Source: a virus | DNA length: 47,612 bases | IMG/VR virus record: IMGVR_UViG_3300025133_000187 | Location: 1 to 47,612 of that record | Direction: 5' to 3' (one strand) | Part shown: in pieces, positions 28,481 through 35,534 of the stretch | Layout: every line of letters begins with the position of its first letter | Numbering within the stretch: the first letter of the stretch is position 1 | Notes under the pieces: model-generated | What the model was told of the DNA's origin: nothing | The model's input: only the letters and a program-made list of their open reading frames with translations | The model's database searches: none | Made by a program: the position numbers and the translations under genes

Positions 28481-28873
28481 ATGGACTCCAGCAGTTACGT
28501 GACAGGACACGTCCACCTCGTGGAAGAAACCAAAACGTACGGCCAGAAGGGATTTCGGAAACGCCTCGTCGTTCTGGAGCAGGACGAAGGTGAGTACACA
28601 AACCTCGTCCCAGTCGAGTTCACCCGCGACCACTGCGATATTTGCACGATGGAAGCGGGCGATGAGATCACGGTCAGGTATCGCCTTCGAGGACGCGCTT
28701 GGCAGAAGGATAGTGATTCGGACGTGAAATACTTCCTGAATGCGGAAGCGGACGCCTGGCGTCCGATAGAGGACGATCACCGCGTAGATGCACCTGCACC
28801 TGCACCTGCACCTGCACCTGCACCTGCACCTGCACCTGCACCGAAAGTCAGCAGTGACGAGATCCCGTTCTGA
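28481..28873 (+). CDS. OB-fold ssDNA-binding-like protein (DUF3127 type) with Pro-Ala linker
   Basis: The start is ATG 28481 behind AAAGGAGGGAA, giving 130 aa. The body SYVTGHVHLVEETKTYGQKGFRKRLVVLEQ...NLVPVEFTRDHCDICTMEAGDEITVRYRLRGRAWQ fits the DUF3127 OB-fold pattern (strand, FVIEQ-like strand, KxGDEVTVxF strand). A (Pro-Ala)9 linker then leads to KVSSDEIPF, which copies the acidic C-terminal tip of SSB proteins that docks partner enzymes. It should coat single-stranded DNA and recruit replication or recombination proteins such as the ERF and exonuclease coded just downstream. Confidence 0.8.
   Translation: MDSSSYVTGHVHLVEETKTYGQKGFRKRLVVLEQDEGEYTNLVPVEFTRDHCDICTMEAGDEITVRYRLRGRAWQKDSDSDVKYFLNAEADAWRPIEDDHRVDAPAPAPAPAPAPAPAPAPKVSSDEIPF
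28789..28842 (+). repeat. TGCACC hexanucleotide repeat, nine units
   Basis: Nine perfect TGCACC units code for the Ala-Pro linker of the SSB-like protein. Gain or loss of a unit changes the linker by two residues without breaking the frame, so length polymorphism is expected. Confidence 0.9.
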
Positions 28874-28907
28874 TGATGGCGATGAGAGAATGTTGACATC
28901 GCCATCA
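28874..28907 (+). other. Stem-loop behind the SSB-like gene
   Basis: TGATGGCGATG (28874-28884) pairs perfectly with CATCGCCATCA (28897-28907) around a 12-base loop, directly after the stop codon. No T-run follows, so a factor-independent terminator is not supported. A transcript-end or stability hairpin is more likely. Confidence 0.55.
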
Positions 28908-28910
28908 AGG

Positions 28911-29045
28911 ATGGGCAGTAAAACCACGCCCTTGTCTGCTCACAGGGCGACCGACAGAACCGGTCAGGATGACGATGAGTGGCCTGGGGGCATGGGTTCA
29001 CGACCCATTAAACAGGGACTGACGGTAAACGAATCCAGGCAATGA
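28911..29045 (+). CDS. Possible 44-aa polar peptide
   Basis: ATG 28911 opens MGSKTTPLSAHRATDRTGQD and continues DDDEWPGGMGSRPIKQGLTVNESRQ. It starts just behind the stem-loop and has only a weak SD (CAAGG). The stop overlaps an ATG at 29042 (ATGA), the coupling pattern of real genes here, but that ATG leads only into an N-terminal extension of the next gene. A 6-bp hairpin (ATGGGT/ACCCAT at 28992-29008) lies inside it. Otherwise the 28874-29150 stretch shows no convincing gene. Confidence 0.3.
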   Translation: MGSKTTPLSAHRATDRTGQDDDEWPGGMGSRPIKQGLTVNESRQ

Positions 29046-29150
29046 CGCACCCTGTCACCCTGGCCCGACCATTGCAGGCTCATCCGAGTCACCGTCAGCA
29101 TCTGGCAGGCACACTGCTCAACAGCAGGTTCCCCCTGCAAGGGAGGGACA

Positions 29151-29198
29151 ATGGGTGTGGTGCGCGAGTTTACAAAGGAGAGGCAATGGGCAGAATGA
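29151..29198 (+). CDS. Possible 15-aa leader peptide
   Basis: ATG 29151 has an excellent SD (AAGGGAGGGACA) and codes for MGVVREFTKERQWAE. Its stop TGA lies in a second in-frame start region of the next gene (ATGA at 29195), and the reading frame covers that gene's own SD at 29174-29182. Translation of this peptide could therefore couple to or modulate the next gene. It may also be chance. Confidence 0.35.
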   Translation: MGVVREFTKERQWAE

Positions 29199-29527
29199 AT
29201 TCGGACCAGAAATATCTGGCAGCGCGCGCCTTGGATGAACTGGTCCTCGCGGGCGAATTGCATCCGGCGATGGGTTACCTGTCGATCGGCGAAAAAATCG
29301 CTCTGAGCAGCGATGTGCCACGGTCATGCCTGACACGGCATGTGGTATTATCGCTGTTCAAGACGATAGGCGTTCCTGGCGATGAGTTTGTGTCTGTCAA
29401 CGCAAATCGGAAGAGACCCAAACGGGCCAGCGAGTGGGCGGCAATTTCCGATCAGATCCGGGCAATGGACGACCGGCTGTCTCTGGTTGATGACCGCTTG
29501 ACCAAACTAGAGGAGCAGCAGCTGTGA
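29186..29527 (+). CDS. Small protein with C-terminal coiled coil, unknown
   Basis: The start is ATG 29186 behind AAAGGAGAGG, giving 113 aa. Helical N-terminal part (NSDQKYLAARALDELVLAGELHPAMGYLSIGEKIALS) is followed by SCLTRHVVLSLFKTIG and a C-terminal coiled coil (AISDQIRAMDDRLSLVDDRLTKLEEQQL). The stop overlaps the GTG start of the next gene. The position between SSB and csrA puts it in the early recombination operon; no function was recognised. Confidence 0.6.
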   Translation: MGRMNSDQKYLAARALDELVLAGELHPAMGYLSIGEKIALSSDVPRSCLTRHVVLSLFKTIGVPGDEFVSVNANRKRPKRASEWAAISDQIRAMDDRLSLVDDRLTKLEEQQL

Positions 29528-29862
29528 TTCTATCGCAAAGTGTGTGCGATCAGTCTACCTTCGAGAACCTCAAAGAAAGTCTGGAGTCCAGTCGTGATCT
29601 GCTGGACTACATCGAAGGTGAGTTTCGCCAGGCAAGGGCGGCTGGCGAAAATAGTCATCCGTGTCCCGGTGAGCTTGAGTTGGTGATTGACCTGAAGGAG
29701 GCCATCGAGTCACTGTCGTTGTGCTGCTCAACCGTGGTACGCAACGCAGTGGAGGATTTGTCTTGGGGCCGAGTGAAACACCCTCGCCGTGTGGACGCTC
29801 GGGTCGGCTCCGTGGACTCAACGGACGAGTCGCATTCGCAGGAGGCGAACACGGAGCCTTAA
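29524..29862 (+). CDS. Small acidic helical protein, unknown
   Basis: The product is 112 aa from GTG 29524 behind GAGGAG, overlapping the preceding stop (GTGA). It has mostly helical content (FENLKESLESSRDLLDYIEGEFRQARAA, LELVIDLKEAIESLSLCCSTVVRNAVEDL) and a polar, probably disordered tail. No motif identifies it. Confidence 0.6.
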   Translation: MILSQSVCDQSTFENLKESLESSRDLLDYIEGEFRQARAAGENSHPCPGELELVIDLKEAIESLSLCCSTVVRNAVEDLSWGRVKHPRRVDARVGSVDSTDESHSQEANTEP

Positions 29863-29946
29863 AAACGTGAGCGGGAACGCCGGAATGCTATTGATGATCA
29901 AAAGGCACGGGCGTGACAGCCGGGAGAGACCGGCATTTATCACAAG

Positions 29947-30047
29947 GGGCCGGCACTGACTGGTATTCGCCTGTGCCTTACCTCGCTTGGAAGTGCGACA
30001 AGTAAGGTAGTTTTTCCAGGAATCACGTCACGCAGAGGTGCCGGCCC
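29947..30047 (+). ncRNA. Candidate structured 5' region upstream of csrA
   Basis: A perfect 10-bp inverted repeat, GGGCCGGCAC (29947-29956) and GTGCCGGCCC (30038-30047), encloses about 80 bases with further pairings: TGAC/GTCA, CTGG/CCAG and the hairpin at 29976-30007. Together they could fold into one closed multi-stem structure. The rest of the 29863-30096 gap holds the palindrome, the CsrA-like site and the csrA SD. Whether it is a separate small RNA, a leader or just a terminator plus promoter cannot be told by eye. Confidence 0.4.
29976..30015 (+). terminator. Possible intrinsic terminator before csrA
   Basis: CCTTAC (29976-29981) pairs with GTAAGG (30002-30007), with CGC/GCG pairing inside, and TAG then TTTTT follow at 30011-30015. 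The T-run is short, and the stem has an internal loop. It would end the SSB transcript ahead of the csrA promoter region. Confidence 0.4.
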
Positions 30048-30055
30048 TGATTTTG

Positions 30056-30068
30056 GGACACAGTGTCC
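30056..30068. promoter_or_regulatory. Palindrome GGACAC-A-GTGTCC, operator-like copy 4
   Basis: A perfect palindrome 28 bases upstream of the csrA start, flanked by GATTTTG on the left and GGATTTTTTG on the right. It is ideally placed to overlap the csrA promoter or transcription start. Of the five copies it has the best position for repressor-type control. Confidence 0.6.
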
Positions 30069-30080
30069 GGATTTTTTGTC

Positions 30081-30090
30081 GCATGGAGGT
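30081..30090 (+). promoter_or_regulatory. CsrA-type binding site on the csrA ribosome-binding site
   Basis: GCATGGAGGT fits the CsrA consensus CANGGANGT and contains the SD (GGAGGT) of csrA itself. Known CsrA proteins block translation by binding a GGA over the SD, so autoregulation is predicted. Only one GGA of this quality is visible here. Confidence 0.5.
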
Positions 30091-30096
30091 GCAAAG

Positions 30097-30294
30097 ATGC
30101 TTGCGTTGACTCGAAAAGCAGGGGAGTCGCTGGAAATTATCTGCGGCTGCGGTGAGAAGATTCTAGTGGTGGTCAATCAGGTCACCCACGACAGCAGAAA
30201 GGTCCGCATTGGTGTTAAGGCGCGGCCGACCGTGAAGGTTTGGAGATCAGAAATCTCGCCCTCGAATCGGGGGGAAAGGAGTGGTGATGAGTAG
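30097..30294 (+). CDS. csrA: CsrA-family carbon-storage/translation regulator homologue
   Basis: The product is 65 aa from ATG 30097. MLALTRKAGESLEI matches the family start (L4, R6 and the GE.L.I strand), and KVRIGVKARPTVKVWRSEI matches the RIGV..P..V.V.R.EI strand, including the Arg that contacts RNA (R44 in E. coli). The Cys-containing turn ICGCGEKILV is unusual. The protein should be a small beta-strand dimer binding GGA loops in mRNA leaders. It overlaps the exonuclease start by 8 bases, so both are translated from one message. Targets could be phage messages or host ones. Confidence 0.9.
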   Translation: MLALTRKAGESLEIICGCGEKILVVVNQVTHDSRKVRIGVKARPTVKVWRSEISPSNRGERSGDE

Positions 30295-31261
30295 GGAATG
30301 GTTGGATATTTCCGCTGAGGAATATCACACGATGGAGGCGGTCTCCAGTGGGGGGCTGCGGATGTACGAGAAGGTCAGTCCGCTCGAATACTATGTCACG
30401 TATGTGGCGAGGACGAAAAAGTCACCTGGGACGACGGCCACAAAGTTGGGTACAGCGTTCCATGCTGCGATGGAAGACCCTCAGCAGTGGGAAGACTCCT
30501 ATCGCGTGATCAGTGAAACGCTCGACGACGAGGCGATTGTCGATTGTGTGAATTTGTCACTGGACGCGAGCGGCAGCGGCTCGAAGCGTGCGACGGTCGG
30601 CGAGGCGTTAAATCGCCGTTTGCCGTCGCACAAGCTCTATGAGGAGAATGTCACGGCTGATGCGGCATCTCAAGGCCAGGAACTGATCACGGTCGACCAG
30701 CTGGATGTGATTCGGCGACAGGTTGACGCAGTGTACGATTCGCCGGCCTGCCGGGAATACGTTGGCCGAAAAAAGGCTGGCAACGTGGAAATGGCGTGTG
30801 TGTACGACCCAGGATTTGGGCAGAAGTGCAAAGCGTTGTGCGATCTTGTTTTGCCAGAATGCGTCGTCGATTTCAAGACGACAAAGGCACTCAACCCGCA
30901 TCAGTTTCTGCGCGATGCGCTGGATAATTACGGCCTGCAGTACCAAGCCGCCCACTATCTGTTTGTCACCGGATTCCGCGAATTTCGGTTTATCACGGTG
31001 ACCAGTGAAGCAGTGATGCGGAGTGGTTCGGCGTGCGAGGCGAATGTCTGGTATGTGCCAGAACACGAACTGGAGCGTGCGACAGTGAAAAATATGCAGA
31101 CACTGCGCACGATATGTGACCACTTTGCGGTAGCAGCAGAGAATCCTGAAAAGTGTGATTCGCAGGGCATTCCGCTGTCCTGGCATAACGAGGGTTATGG
31201 GGCGATGGACCCACTCCCGATGGACCGTGCAGCCTTTGCGAACGAGGAGGTGTGGGTATGA
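30287..31261 (+). CDS. Exonuclease VIII-like PD-(D/E)XK exonuclease
   Basis: The start is ATG 30287 behind AAAGGAGTG, giving 324 aa. Landmarks of the RecE/Exo VIII-like (PDDEXK_1) group: WLDISAEEYH at the start, TKLGTAFHAAMEDP (His 59), KCKALCDLVLPECVVDFKTTKA (Asp 186, Asp 195-x-Lys 197), and DNYGLQYQAAHYLFVTG (Tyr/Gln motif at about 215-223). Such enzymes resect double-stranded ends and work as a pair with an annealing protein. Here the ERF gene follows directly with an ATGA overlap. Together with the SSB-like protein this forms a complete phage single-strand-annealing system. Confidence 0.85.
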   Translation: MSREWLDISAEEYHTMEAVSSGGLRMYEKVSPLEYYVTYVARTKKSPGTTATKLGTAFHAAMEDPQQWEDSYRVISETLDDEAIVDCVNLSLDASGSGSKRATVGEALNRRLPSHKLYEENVTADAASQGQELITVDQLDVIRRQVDAVYDSPACREYVGRKKAGNVEMACVYDPGFGQKCKALCDLVLPECVVDFKTTKALNPHQFLRDALDNYGLQYQAAHYLFVTGFREFRFITVTSEAVMRSGSACEANVWYVPEHELERATVKNMQTLRTICDHFAVAAENPEKCDSQGIPLSWHNEGYGAMDPLPMDRAAFANEEVWV

Positions 31262-31917
31262 CTGAGAAGAAGAAAGGTGTGAAACGGCAGAAGAAGGCAG
31301 CGGGTACTGCTGCCAAAACGAGACGTAAGCCGCGGACACTGCATGAGGCTCGTCTGCAGGTGATGGCAGAAGTTCCGTACGTGAGAAAAAGCCGCTCCGG
31401 TGGTCTGAATTACACGTTCATGTCTGAGGCTGAACTCATTGCTGCAATGCATCCAGCGATGCGGAAAGCGGAGTTGACAGTGTGTCCTCTGTCGGTTGAC
31501 GTTGTGTCCGAATCCGAGTATCGGACATTGAATGACCGCAGAATGGGGCATGTGCGTGCGGTTGTGACGTATCGATTCAGCACCGAAATTGAATCTCAGG
31601 ATGTCCGTGTGCTGGCGGAAGCGGCCGACAGTGGCGACAAAGCCAGTTCAAAATTGATGACGATGGCGATGAAATACGCCTTGCGGCAATTTTTCCTCAT
31701 CGAAACTGGAGATGATCCGGACACGGTCGCACATCAGCGTTCTAATCGTCGAGATGCAGCGTTTGATCGTGCGGTTGAGTTGATTGCACACGCGACGGAC
31801 ATGTCTGATTTGGATTCCGTTCGTGAGAAGGCACTGAAGACTTCCCCCAACTTCAAGGCGGAATTGGAGGCCGTTGTGGCAGTTCGAAGGAGCGAATTGA
31901 ATGGCGCAAGCGGGTGA
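31258..31917 (+). CDS. ERF-family single-strand annealing protein
   Basis: The start is ATG 31258 behind GAGGAGGTG, giving 219 aa. A Lys-rich N-terminal arm precedes the ERF core: VPYVRKSRSGGLNYTFMSEAELIAAMHPAMRKAELTVCP, then VVTYRFSTEIES, then AEAADSGDKASSKLMTMAMKYALRQFFLIETGDDPD. The last block (D.GDKA..K..T.A.KYAL...F.I..G.DPD) is diagnostic. ERF proteins anneal complementary strands in rings on ssDNA. It is coded between its exonuclease partner and a small acidic gene. Confidence 0.9.
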   Translation: MTEKKKGVKRQKKAAGTAAKTRRKPRTLHEARLQVMAEVPYVRKSRSGGLNYTFMSEAELIAAMHPAMRKAELTVCPLSVDVVSESEYRTLNDRRMGHVRAVVTYRFSTEIESQDVRVLAEAADSGDKASSKLMTMAMKYALRQFFLIETGDDPDTVAHQRSNRRDAAFDRAVELIAHATDMSDLDSVREKALKTSPNFKAELEAVVAVRRSELNGASG

Positions 31918-32245
31918 TTTTTCCAATGATGATTACGTGCCACCACGCGATCCACATGCGAAAGCTGTTCGGTTGGCGTCGATCCAGGCTCGCACCGGTC
32001 AAAACCGGGTGGTGGCGCGTCCACGAGGTGAATCGCCCGAGGAATGGATGTCTCGGGCGGTTCGGATGTCGCGTTTCTGGATCGATGAAATCTTGACGAT
32101 CCCGCTGAAACAGGATGATAAAGGGTACGCAGCCCAGCAGGATTTCCTGCGTTACGGGCCTATATTGACAGCGTGGGACACAACAATGTCAGGCAGTGGA
32201 GGCCGAAAAAAGGATGAAGAAGAACAAGAAAGTGACGCCGATTGA
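31901..32245 (+). CDS. Small protein downstream of ERF, unknown
   Basis: The product is 114 aa from ATG 31901 behind AAGGAGCG, overlapping the end of ERF. Charged N-terminus, GESPEEWMSRAVRMSRFWIDEILTIPLKQDDKGYAAQQDFLRYGPILTAWDTTM forms a helical core, and the tail is strongly acidic (KKDEEEQESDAD). Its 3' end overlaps the ParB-like gene by 32 bases. No family was recognised; its place suggests an accessory recombination role. Confidence 0.6.
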   Translation: MAQAGDFSNDDYVPPRDPHAKAVRLASIQARTGQNRVVARPRGESPEEWMSRAVRMSRFWIDEILTIPLKQDDKGYAAQQDFLRYGPILTAWDTTMSGSGGRKKDEEEQESDAD

Positions 32246-33188
32246 TTACTCCAAGATCACGGTCCTGGAGGAACTGCAGGAATTCCTGAATCCTCTGCCG
32301 CACGATCAGTATCTGGGCCTGCGTGAGAAACTTGAACAGTACGGAATTCTGCATCCTTTACTCGCCGCGAGGATTGGCGAGCAGGTCGTGCTTCTCGACG
32401 GCCACAACCGTCAGAAATGGTACGAGGATCGTGGAAAGTTTCTCGGTAGCCCGCCCCCGGAAGTACATATATTGGATGATGTGCGGTCGATTCTGGACGC
32501 TCGTGTCGCGATGATCGAGATGCAGCTGGCGAGGCGGAATCAGTCGGAGCAACAGGTCCGGGTTGAACGCGGGCGGTTGCTCCAGTTGCGTGTGCAGCAG
32601 GAGCGTGAGCGAGGGGATGGTTTTGTTTCAACATCCTCACTCAGTGAGGAGATCGCACAGCAGGAAAAGGTGTCGTCTCGCACGGTGAGGCGGAACAAGA
32701 AGCTGGCCGATGCAATCGACAAAATCAAGGTCGTGGATAAGACGGTGGCGCGAAAGATCGAATCTGACCAGCTGCCGCTGACTGTTGCGGACATCCTGGC
32801 GATCGCTGCCGGCGACACACAGGCATGCGTCGAGAACATTCGTGCCGGTCGAAAATGGGACGATAGCGGTGAGCCACTGGTTCAGGCGACGGCGACGGCC
32901 AAAAAGAAAAAGTCGTCGAAGGAGAAAAAATTGAGTCGTCTCATCCAGCGTTTCGCCACCTGCATCGAGACTCTGATCCCGCAGTTGAAGACCGAATTGA
33001 TCAATATTGACCGTGGTTTGAACGTCAGCGGGAAGTCGAAACACCGCTGGCCTGATTCCTGGGATGAGAATCTGGAGTCGATCTACGGTCAACTGATCAG
33101 TTGGAAGCCGGTTGGTCCCTGTCCTGACTGCCAGCTGGCCGGGTGCAAGCGATGCAATTCACGCGGCTGGTTGCGGAGGAAATCATGA
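32214..33188 (+). CDS. ParB-like nuclease/DNA-binding protein
   Basis: The start is ATG 32214 (a GTG at 32196 is possible), giving 324 aa. The N-terminal ParB-like domain has LPHDQYLGLREKLEQYGILHPLL and VVLLDGHNRQKWYEDRG (G-H-N-R at 63-66, the ParB box). A helix-turn-helix follows (SLSEEIAQQEKVSSRTVRRNKKL, about 142-164). The C-terminus has CPDCQLAGCKRCNSRGW, a zinc knuckle like that of DnaJ. Phage ParB-like proteins act in partition, as nucleases or as regulators; no ParA is coded here. It overlaps the helicase gene (ATGA). Confidence 0.8.
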   Translation: MKKNKKVTPIDYSKITVLEELQEFLNPLPHDQYLGLREKLEQYGILHPLLAARIGEQVVLLDGHNRQKWYEDRGKFLGSPPPEVHILDDVRSILDARVAMIEMQLARRNQSEQQVRVERGRLLQLRVQQERERGDGFVSTSSLSEEIAQQEKVSSRTVRRNKKLADAIDKIKVVDKTVARKIESDQLPLTVADILAIAAGDTQACVENIRAGRKWDDSGEPLVQATATAKKKKSSKEKKLSRLIQRFATCIETLIPQLKTELINIDRGLNVSGKSKHRWPDSWDENLESIYGQLISWKPVGPCPDCQLAGCKRCNSRGWLRRKS

Positions 33189-34693
33189 TTCAGGTCGGTC
33201 CGTTTGTGCTGGATCAGTATCAGCAGGCTGCGATCGATGCTCTGCGTTACGAGATGGAGTGCGGCAGGACGCATCTGTTGTTGGTGGCCCCAACTGGTTC
33301 GGGCAAAACTGTGATTGCGCTGGGGATCGAGTCGTTGTGTATGGAACGTGGTACTCGTGTGGGTTTCATTACGTCCGGTCGGCAGTTGATACTGCAGAAA
33401 GCGGCGAAGGCAGAAGCGGCTGGCCTGCGGTTTACCGTGTTGATGGGTGATTCGGGATACGAATTCGACCCGGATGCTGACCTGATGATCGTGTCGAAAG
33501 ACACGCTGCAGCAGAGGTGGGGGCATATCTCGTGGCAGGAACCGGACCTGTGGATTGTCGACGAGGCGGATGTGGCGATTTCTCCGAAGTGGATGGAGAT
33601 TCTGAGTCGCTCGCGATCTGTTATCGGTCTGACCGCCACTCCTATTACCGGTCAGGGTGACACGCTGCCAATGTACGAAAGTTTGGTCACGGTGGCGACG
33701 TATTCACAGCTGATTGAGAGTGGTCGTCTGGTGGATGTGCCGGCTGGTTGTGTGTTTTCGCCCTCCCGTCCCGACCTGACTGGCGGCAGAACCAGCGCGG
33801 GAGACTGGTCGAAACCGTGGTTGAGTGAGAGGATGCGGCGTCCGAAGTTGGTGGGTAACATCGTAGAGCATTGGGTCAAGCACGGTCAGAACCGTCCCAC
33901 GGTCGTGTTTTGCGTGGATCAGGCTCATACGGCAGCTGTTTGTGATCACTTCAATGGTGTTGGGATTCCGGCAGCGTTTATCATCGACGAGACGCACCGG
34001 TTTGAACGTGATGCAATTTTCCGGGACACAGAGAGCGGAAAAAACAAGATCATCGTCAATTGTGCGACGTTGACGCGCGGGTGGGATTTGCCGTGTGTGT
34101 CCTGCTGTGTGCTGGCCCGTCCAACCAGATCGAGACGTCTGTACCTGCAGATGTGCGGTCGAGTGCTGCGGTCGCATCCGTCCAAGTCCGATGCGATTGT
34201 GATCGATCATGCGGGCGCGGTATGGGAACACGGCTGGCCGACCGAGGACCGTGAATGGTCGTCCGTTCCGGGTCAGACGGTCGTAGAGACTCAGGACGAG
34301 CGGCGAGTCCGGTCAGCGGACGAAATGCCAGAGCGGCTGTGTCCACAGTGTACTGTGTTGCTGGCCGCAAATTATCGCCGTTGCCCGAACTGTGGATTCG
34401 CAAAGACACAGAAGGGCCAGCAGGCCGAAACTGCGGACGGGAATCTGGTGACCGTGAAGCGGCGTAAGCCGGGTCGGCCGGCCGAAAAAACAGCGGCACA
34501 GCGAAAACAGCAGGCATGGATGGGAATTTTATACTCGTTCGGACGGAGCGGCCGGCAGTATTCAAACGCTCATTCCGCGTTTAAGCGGAGATTCGGGGTG
34601 TACCCAGAGCATGCTGGTGTCGGGCCAACGACGTCAGGATCGAATTGGCGTGTGCGGATTGACGAGTTATTTCCTTGGATACGTAGAAAGTAG
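33185..34693 (+). CDS. SF2 DEAD-type helicase with zinc ribbon
   Basis: The start is ATG 33185 behind GGAGG, giving 502 aa. Helicase motifs in order: DQYQQAAIDAL (Q-like), APTGSGKT (35-42, Walker A), VDEAD (125-129), TATP (150-153), NCATLTRGWD (292-301, motif V) and QMCGRVLRSHPSK (322-334, motif VI). A zinc ribbon CPQC...CPNCG (386-403) and a basic tail complete it. It resembles RecG/Rad25-type ATP-dependent DNA helicases carried by phages, likely for origin melting or recombination. It follows the ParB-like gene with overlap, so the two are probably made together. Confidence 0.88.
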   Translation: MIQVGPFVLDQYQQAAIDALRYEMECGRTHLLLVAPTGSGKTVIALGIESLCMERGTRVGFITSGRQLILQKAAKAEAAGLRFTVLMGDSGYEFDPDADLMIVSKDTLQQRWGHISWQEPDLWIVDEADVAISPKWMEILSRSRSVIGLTATPITGQGDTLPMYESLVTVATYSQLIESGRLVDVPAGCVFSPSRPDLTGGRTSAGDWSKPWLSERMRRPKLVGNIVEHWVKHGQNRPTVVFCVDQAHTAAVCDHFNGVGIPAAFIIDETHRFERDAIFRDTESGKNKIIVNCATLTRGWDLPCVSCCVLARPTRSRRLYLQMCGRVLRSHPSKSDAIVIDHAGAVWEHGWPTEDREWSSVPGQTVVETQDERRVRSADEMPERLCPQCTVLLAANYRRCPNCGFAKTQKGQQAETADGNLVTVKRRKPGRPAEKTAAQRKQQAWMGILYSFGRSGRQYSNAHSAFKRRFGVYPEHAGVGPTTSGSNWRVRIDELFPWIRRK

Positions 34694-34705
34694 GAGGGTA
34701 CTGGT

Positions 34706-35083
34706 ATGGGGAAGAAGAAAGCGGCGAGAGTGGATCGCAAAGAGACCGTTGAAGAGACTGTTGAGGAGAGGGAATCGCCAAAGGTTTTTCAGGATTTTCT
34801 GACGGCAGTGACCGAGTCGAACGGTGATACGCGGCCGTTGTGGGAAACCACAGTCGCAGTGTCGCCGGATGCCGTGAAACGGTGGTGGGTGCGTGCGAAC
34901 ACGCAGAATCAGGCGCGTCAGGCTGTGCTTCACACGGTCTCGATGCCGGTGCGGCTGAATACTCAGACTGTGATGCAGACGTTGATTGCTGAGACGCAGC
35001 GGCTGCGCACCGAGAGTCACAGCGAAGATGATGCAGATGATGCGGGGGAGGCAGACCATGATCCGTCCACTGATACGTTCTGA
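34706..35083 (+). CDS. Small protein, unknown function
   Basis: The product is 125 aa with a strong SD (AGGAGGGT). Very basic start (MGKKKAARVDRKE), a Glu-rich segment, a globular middle (FQDFLTAVTESNGDTRPLWETTVAVSPDAVKRWWVRANTQNQARQAVLH), and an acidic tail (SEDDADDAGEADHD). The charge distribution suggests contact with nucleic acid or with the helicase coded upstream. No family was recognised. Confidence 0.6.
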   Translation: MGKKKAARVDRKETVEETVEERESPKVFQDFLTAVTESNGDTRPLWETTVAVSPDAVKRWWVRANTQNQARQAVLHTVSMPVRLNTQTVMQTLIAETQRLRTESHSEDDADDAGEADHDPSTDTF

Positions 35084-35471
35084 GGAATGGCGAATTATGG
35101 ACTCAATGGGCCATTGCGAGGTTGGGTTTGCGGACAATCCGGTTCAGGTTCCTATGGGGCTGTGGGTTTCGAGGGGTTTGAATTGGCTGGCGGTTCCGCT
35201 GGAGTGGTCCGTCCTTCCTGATGACTGTCCATTGCCATTGTTGGGTGGCCGGTACGTGATGTTTCGGCGTTTGACTCCGGAGTGGTTGACCTGGTTGCGC
35301 AGAGATTTTCAGCATCGCGACCCGCAGTCGACACTGGCAATACAGACCAGGATGGTACTTCTTCGGGATGCCATCACGGTTTATATGCCAGAACTGGAGG
35401 GTGCCGATGTTGAACTGCCGGCTGGATATGCGCCTCCGCGGTTTGACGCAGTCACGCACAGTTACCGGTGA
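35058..35471 (+). CDS. Small protein, unknown function
   Basis: The start is ATG 35058 behind GGGGGAGG, giving 137 aa; it overlaps the previous gene by 26 bases. It is compact and hydrophobic-core rich (PVQVPMGLWVSRGLNWLAVPLEWSVLPDDCPLPLLGGRYVMFRRLTPEWLTWLRRDF), with no signal peptide or motif that I recognise. It is the last gene of the replication operon; 63 bases without features separate it from the lipase. Confidence 0.6.
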   Translation: MIRPLIRSEEWRIMDSMGHCEVGFADNPVQVPMGLWVSRGLNWLAVPLEWSVLPDDCPLPLLGGRYVMFRRLTPEWLTWLRRDFQHRDPQSTLAIQTRMVLLRDAITVYMPELEGADVELPAGYAPPRFDAVTHSYR

Positions 35472-35534
35472 CTGGAGTTCCGTTTTGCAGAGTCGGCGGT
35501 AAAATGCAGATGGGGGTGGGAAGAAGTTGACGCA

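Noticed and set aside
28985-29010. GGGTTCACGACCC resembles a tRNA T-arm
   Set aside because: The T-loop lacks the conserved A58 and no matching acceptor, D or anticodon stems were found around it; it is a small hairpin only.
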